From Collinsella sp. AF02-46-1 (GTDB lineage Bacteria > Actinomycetota > Coriobacteriia > Coriobacteriales > Coriobacteriaceae): a DNA stretch of 7,253 nucleotides. Shown one piece after another: positions 6,071 through 7,253 of the stretch; position 1 is the stretch's first letter, and every line of letters starts with the position of its first letter. Position numbers and translations under genes: made by a program. The stretch spans positions 1 through 7,253 of the forward strand of contig CAKXKM010000087.1 in assembly GCA_934876235.1 (NCBI GenBank), given 5' to 3'. The notes beneath the pieces were generated by a model. It did not search any database. It was not told the DNA's origin and saw only the letters and a list, made by a program, of their open reading frames with translations.

Positions 6071-6553
6071 CTAGAGCACGCTTGCGCAGTCAACCTTGGG
6101 GTCATCGGCCAGAGGACGGATCTCGACCTCGACGCCGTTGTTCAGCATCTCACGCACATCGGCCTCCTCGGCTGCAGTCAGGAAGATCTGACGAGAGACC
6201 TGACGAGCATCGGGGCGCTTCTCGTCCTTGGGCTTGGTGTTGCCCAGGTTGACCGACTTGATCTGCGGGCAGCCTTCAACAAGCTGCTTTGCCTCAGCGA
6301 TGGTGGCGACACAGATAATCATCTTGTATTTGTCAGTCACACCCGAGTTAATGGCCTCGATGGCATTCGCCATATCCTTGATGACGAGCTTGCAGCCGGC
6401 AGGCTTGCCCATCTTGAGCGTCGTCTTCCACACCGGGTCGTTGGCGACCTTATCGCCCACGCAGAAGATGCAGTTGGAGCCAAGGCCCTGGACCCAAGAG
6501 ACCGCGACCTGGCCATGAAGCAGGCGATGGTCGACGCGAAGTAGCTGAATCAT
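6071..6553 (-). CDS. PTS mannose/fructose/sorbose-family component IIB (EIIB)
   Basis: EIIB is the cytoplasmic phosphocarrier that takes phosphate from EIIA and passes it to the sugar held by EIIC/EIID. The chosen ATG (6553) gives 160 residues, normal for the family, with a G-rich ribosome site about 7 bases upstream. An in-frame TTG at 6568 would add five residues by reading through that ribosome site, so I reject it. The N-terminus MIQLLRVDHRLLHGQVAVSW carries the family signature in which the histidine of LLHGQ (His13) is phosphorylated. Other family-typical segments are NCIFCVGDKVAND at about 28-40 and the C-terminal SRQIFLTAAEE segment. It lies 57 bases after EIIA and is the only EIIB in the window, so it probably serves both EIIC/EIID pairs. 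Confidence 0.95.
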   Translation of the reverse strand: MIQLLRVDHRLLHGQVAVSWVQGLGSNCIFCVGDKVANDPVWKTTLKMGKPAGCKLVIKDMANAIEAINSGVTDKYKMIICVATIAEAKQLVEGCPQIKSVNLGNTKPKDEKRPDARQVSRQIFLTAAEEADVREMLNNGVEVEIRPLADDPKVDCASVL

Positions 6554-6577
6554 AATGTGACCCCCCAAAGGTCTTGT

Positions 6578-6590
6578 GCCGTCTTACGGC
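6578..6590 (-). other. Small stem-loop between EIIA and EIIB
   Basis: Arms GCCGT (6578-6582) and ACGGC (6586-6590) enclose a 3-base loop, extendable by G-U pairs. There is no T-run. This is a short structure and could be chance, but it is one of three hairpins found in three successive gaps. Confidence 0.3.
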
Positions 6591-6610
6591 GTGTCAGTAG
6601 GTGCTGCGGA

Positions 6611-7030
6611 TTAGAACTCTTCTTCCTCTTCGTCATCGACCAAAAGATCGTTGACAAACTTCACGCGCGTATCGTCCGCAGCGACGATGGCGCGAATCGT
6701 CTCCTCAACCGGCGCCGACTCGTCAGAGAACAGCAGCTGGATAAGCAGAGGAAGGTTCATGTTGGTAACGAGGTACGTGCGGGGACGCGTCTGGACGATC
6801 TTGGTGAACTCGTTGTTGACGCTGCCGCCAAAGAGGTCGGTGCAGACAACGACATCATCGTCGGCAGCCATGCCTGCCAGCAGTTTTTGGGCCTCCTCGG
6901 CCACGTCCATGCGGTCATCGACGAACATCGAAAGATCATGGACGTTGTCGCGAGCGCCCGAGAGCAGCTCGACACTCTCCTTGATGCCGGTAGCGAAGTG
7001 CGCATGGCTGGCGATGATGTACTGCCTCAT
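6611..7030 (-). CDS. PTS mannose/fructose/sorbose-family component IIA (EIIA)
   Basis: EIIA is the cytoplasmic phosphocarrier that accepts phosphate from HPr and gives it to EIIB. The protein is 139 residues, the usual size for a stand-alone ManX-type IIA domain. The start MRQYIIASHAHFATGI matches the pattern ATHGxFAxG; His9 is the expected phosphorylated residue, with His11 close by. The segment CTDLFGGSVNNEF (63-75) corresponds to the conserved D-L-x-G-G-S-x-x-N region, and NMNLPLLIQLL (90-100) to the following conserved helix. The ATG at 7030 has a GAGAGGA ribosome site about 7 bases upstream. The C-terminus ends in VDDEEEEEF, an acidic tail reminiscent of that on both EIIC proteins. The gene lies 46 bases after the SIS gene and is the only EIIA in the window. 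Confidence 0.95.
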   Translation of the reverse strand: MRQYIIASHAHFATGIKESVELLSGARDNVHDLSMFVDDRMDVAEEAQKLLAGMAADDDVVVCTDLFGGSVNNEFTKIVQTRPRTYLVTNMNLPLLIQLLFSDESAPVEETIRAIVAADDTRVKFVNDLLVDDEEEEEF

Positions 7031-7052
7031 TCTGTGTTCCTCTCAATAGCCC

Positions 7053-7068
7053 GGCGCGTTCCCGCACC
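7053..7068 (-). other. Small stem-loop between the right SIS gene and EIIA
   Basis: On the minus strand GGTGCG (7068-7063) pairs with CGCGCC (7058-7053), including one G-U pair, around a GGAA loop of the stable GNRA type. There is no T-run, so it is not a terminator. It may modulate mRNA processing between SIS and EIIA. Confidence 0.3.
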
Positions 7069-7076
7069 CGTTTTCT

Positions 7077-7253
7077 TTAGTAGTCGAACTGGTGATAGTA
7101 GCGACGATACTTGAGGTTGTGCTTGGTGACCGTCTCGTAGTAGCGAGCCAGGCGGTCGGTAACGAGCACCGTCAGAATCCACGGAGACACGATGACGCGG
7201 AACTCGTCGTCAAGGCCGGGGATCGCGAACTCGGCGGTGTCGATGATGTTGAT
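7077..7253 (-). CDS. SIS-domain sugar-phosphate isomerase/deglycase-like protein, C-terminal 58 residues (partial)
   Basis: An open frame enters from the right edge and stops with TAA at 7079-7077, giving 58 residues. The visible part includes SPWILTVLVTDRLARYYETV and ends in KYRRYYHQFDY. From memory this matches the C-terminal end of FrlB-type deglycases, where a Pro-Trp start, a helix with paired tyrosines, and a final RRYY plus a short hydrophobic/acidic tail ending in Tyr are seen. The enzyme would act in the cytoplasm on the sugar phosphate delivered by the adjacent PTS; in Gfr/Frl-type pathways the reaction releases glucose 6-phosphate and an amino acid from the phosphorylated Amadori compound. 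The gene sits 46 bases upstream of EIIA, in the same direction, so it is probably the first or an early gene of module 1. AgaS-like isomerases are an alternative. Confidence 0.68.
   Translation of the reverse strand: MNIIDTAEFAIPGLDDEFRVIVSPWILTVLVTDRLARYYETVTKHNLKYRRYYHQFDY

Noticed and set aside
6554..6568. TTG start giving EIIB five more residues
   Set aside because: It would translate the G-rich ribosome site, and the family signature begins right at the ATG at 6553.

Overview
The window is a high-GC, tightly packed stretch in which every gene I accept lies on the minus strand. It carries two linked sugar-uptake modules of the mannose/fructose/sorbose-family phosphotransferase system (PTS), bounded at both edges by fragments of SIS-domain (sugar isomerase/deglycase-like) genes. 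Strong Shine-Dalgarno sites, high G/C at third codon positions in the PTS genes and the PTS-plus-SIS gene mix fit a gut actinobacterium of the Coriobacteriia, with Collinsella as my best guess. This assignment is inference; there is no rRNA or marker gene here.

In transcription order (right to left), module 1 runs as follows: the 3' end of a SIS gene (7253-7077), EIIA (7030-6611), EIIB (6553-6071), EIIC-2 (6012-5239), EIID-2 (5258-4425), a rho-independent terminator (4395-4361), then an EamA/DMT-type transporter (4336-3446). Module 2 begins with a 225-base promoter/leader region (3445-3221), followed by EIIC-1 (3220-2447), EIID-1 (2466-1633), a second rho-independent terminator (1598-1557), an MFS transporter (1541-327), and a promoter region (326-157) that drives the start of a second SIS gene (156-1, running off the window). 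Apart from those two spacers all gaps are under 100 bases, and none exceeds 300.

Functionally, EIIA and EIIB would relay phosphate from HPr, and EIIC/EIID would form the membrane channel. Module 2 has EIIC and EIID but no EIIA or EIIB within the window, so one EIIA/EIIB pair may serve two membrane channels. The SIS fragments resemble the FrlB/GfrE/GfrF class of deglycases and isomerases, so a phosphorylated Amadori compound or amino sugar is a reasonable but unproven substrate class.

Three things stand out. (1) A 1,063-bp block covering all of EIID and the last third of EIIC is about 99.4% identical between the modules, while the middle of EIIC has diverged strongly. This looks like gene conversion around a variable specificity segment. 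(2) The promoters of EIIC-1 and of the left SIS gene share two TGGTAT motifs exactly 35 bp apart, overlying the -35 and -10 elements, which implies a common regulator. (3) Each EIID is followed by a terminator and then a secondary-transporter gene with no room for an ordinary promoter.
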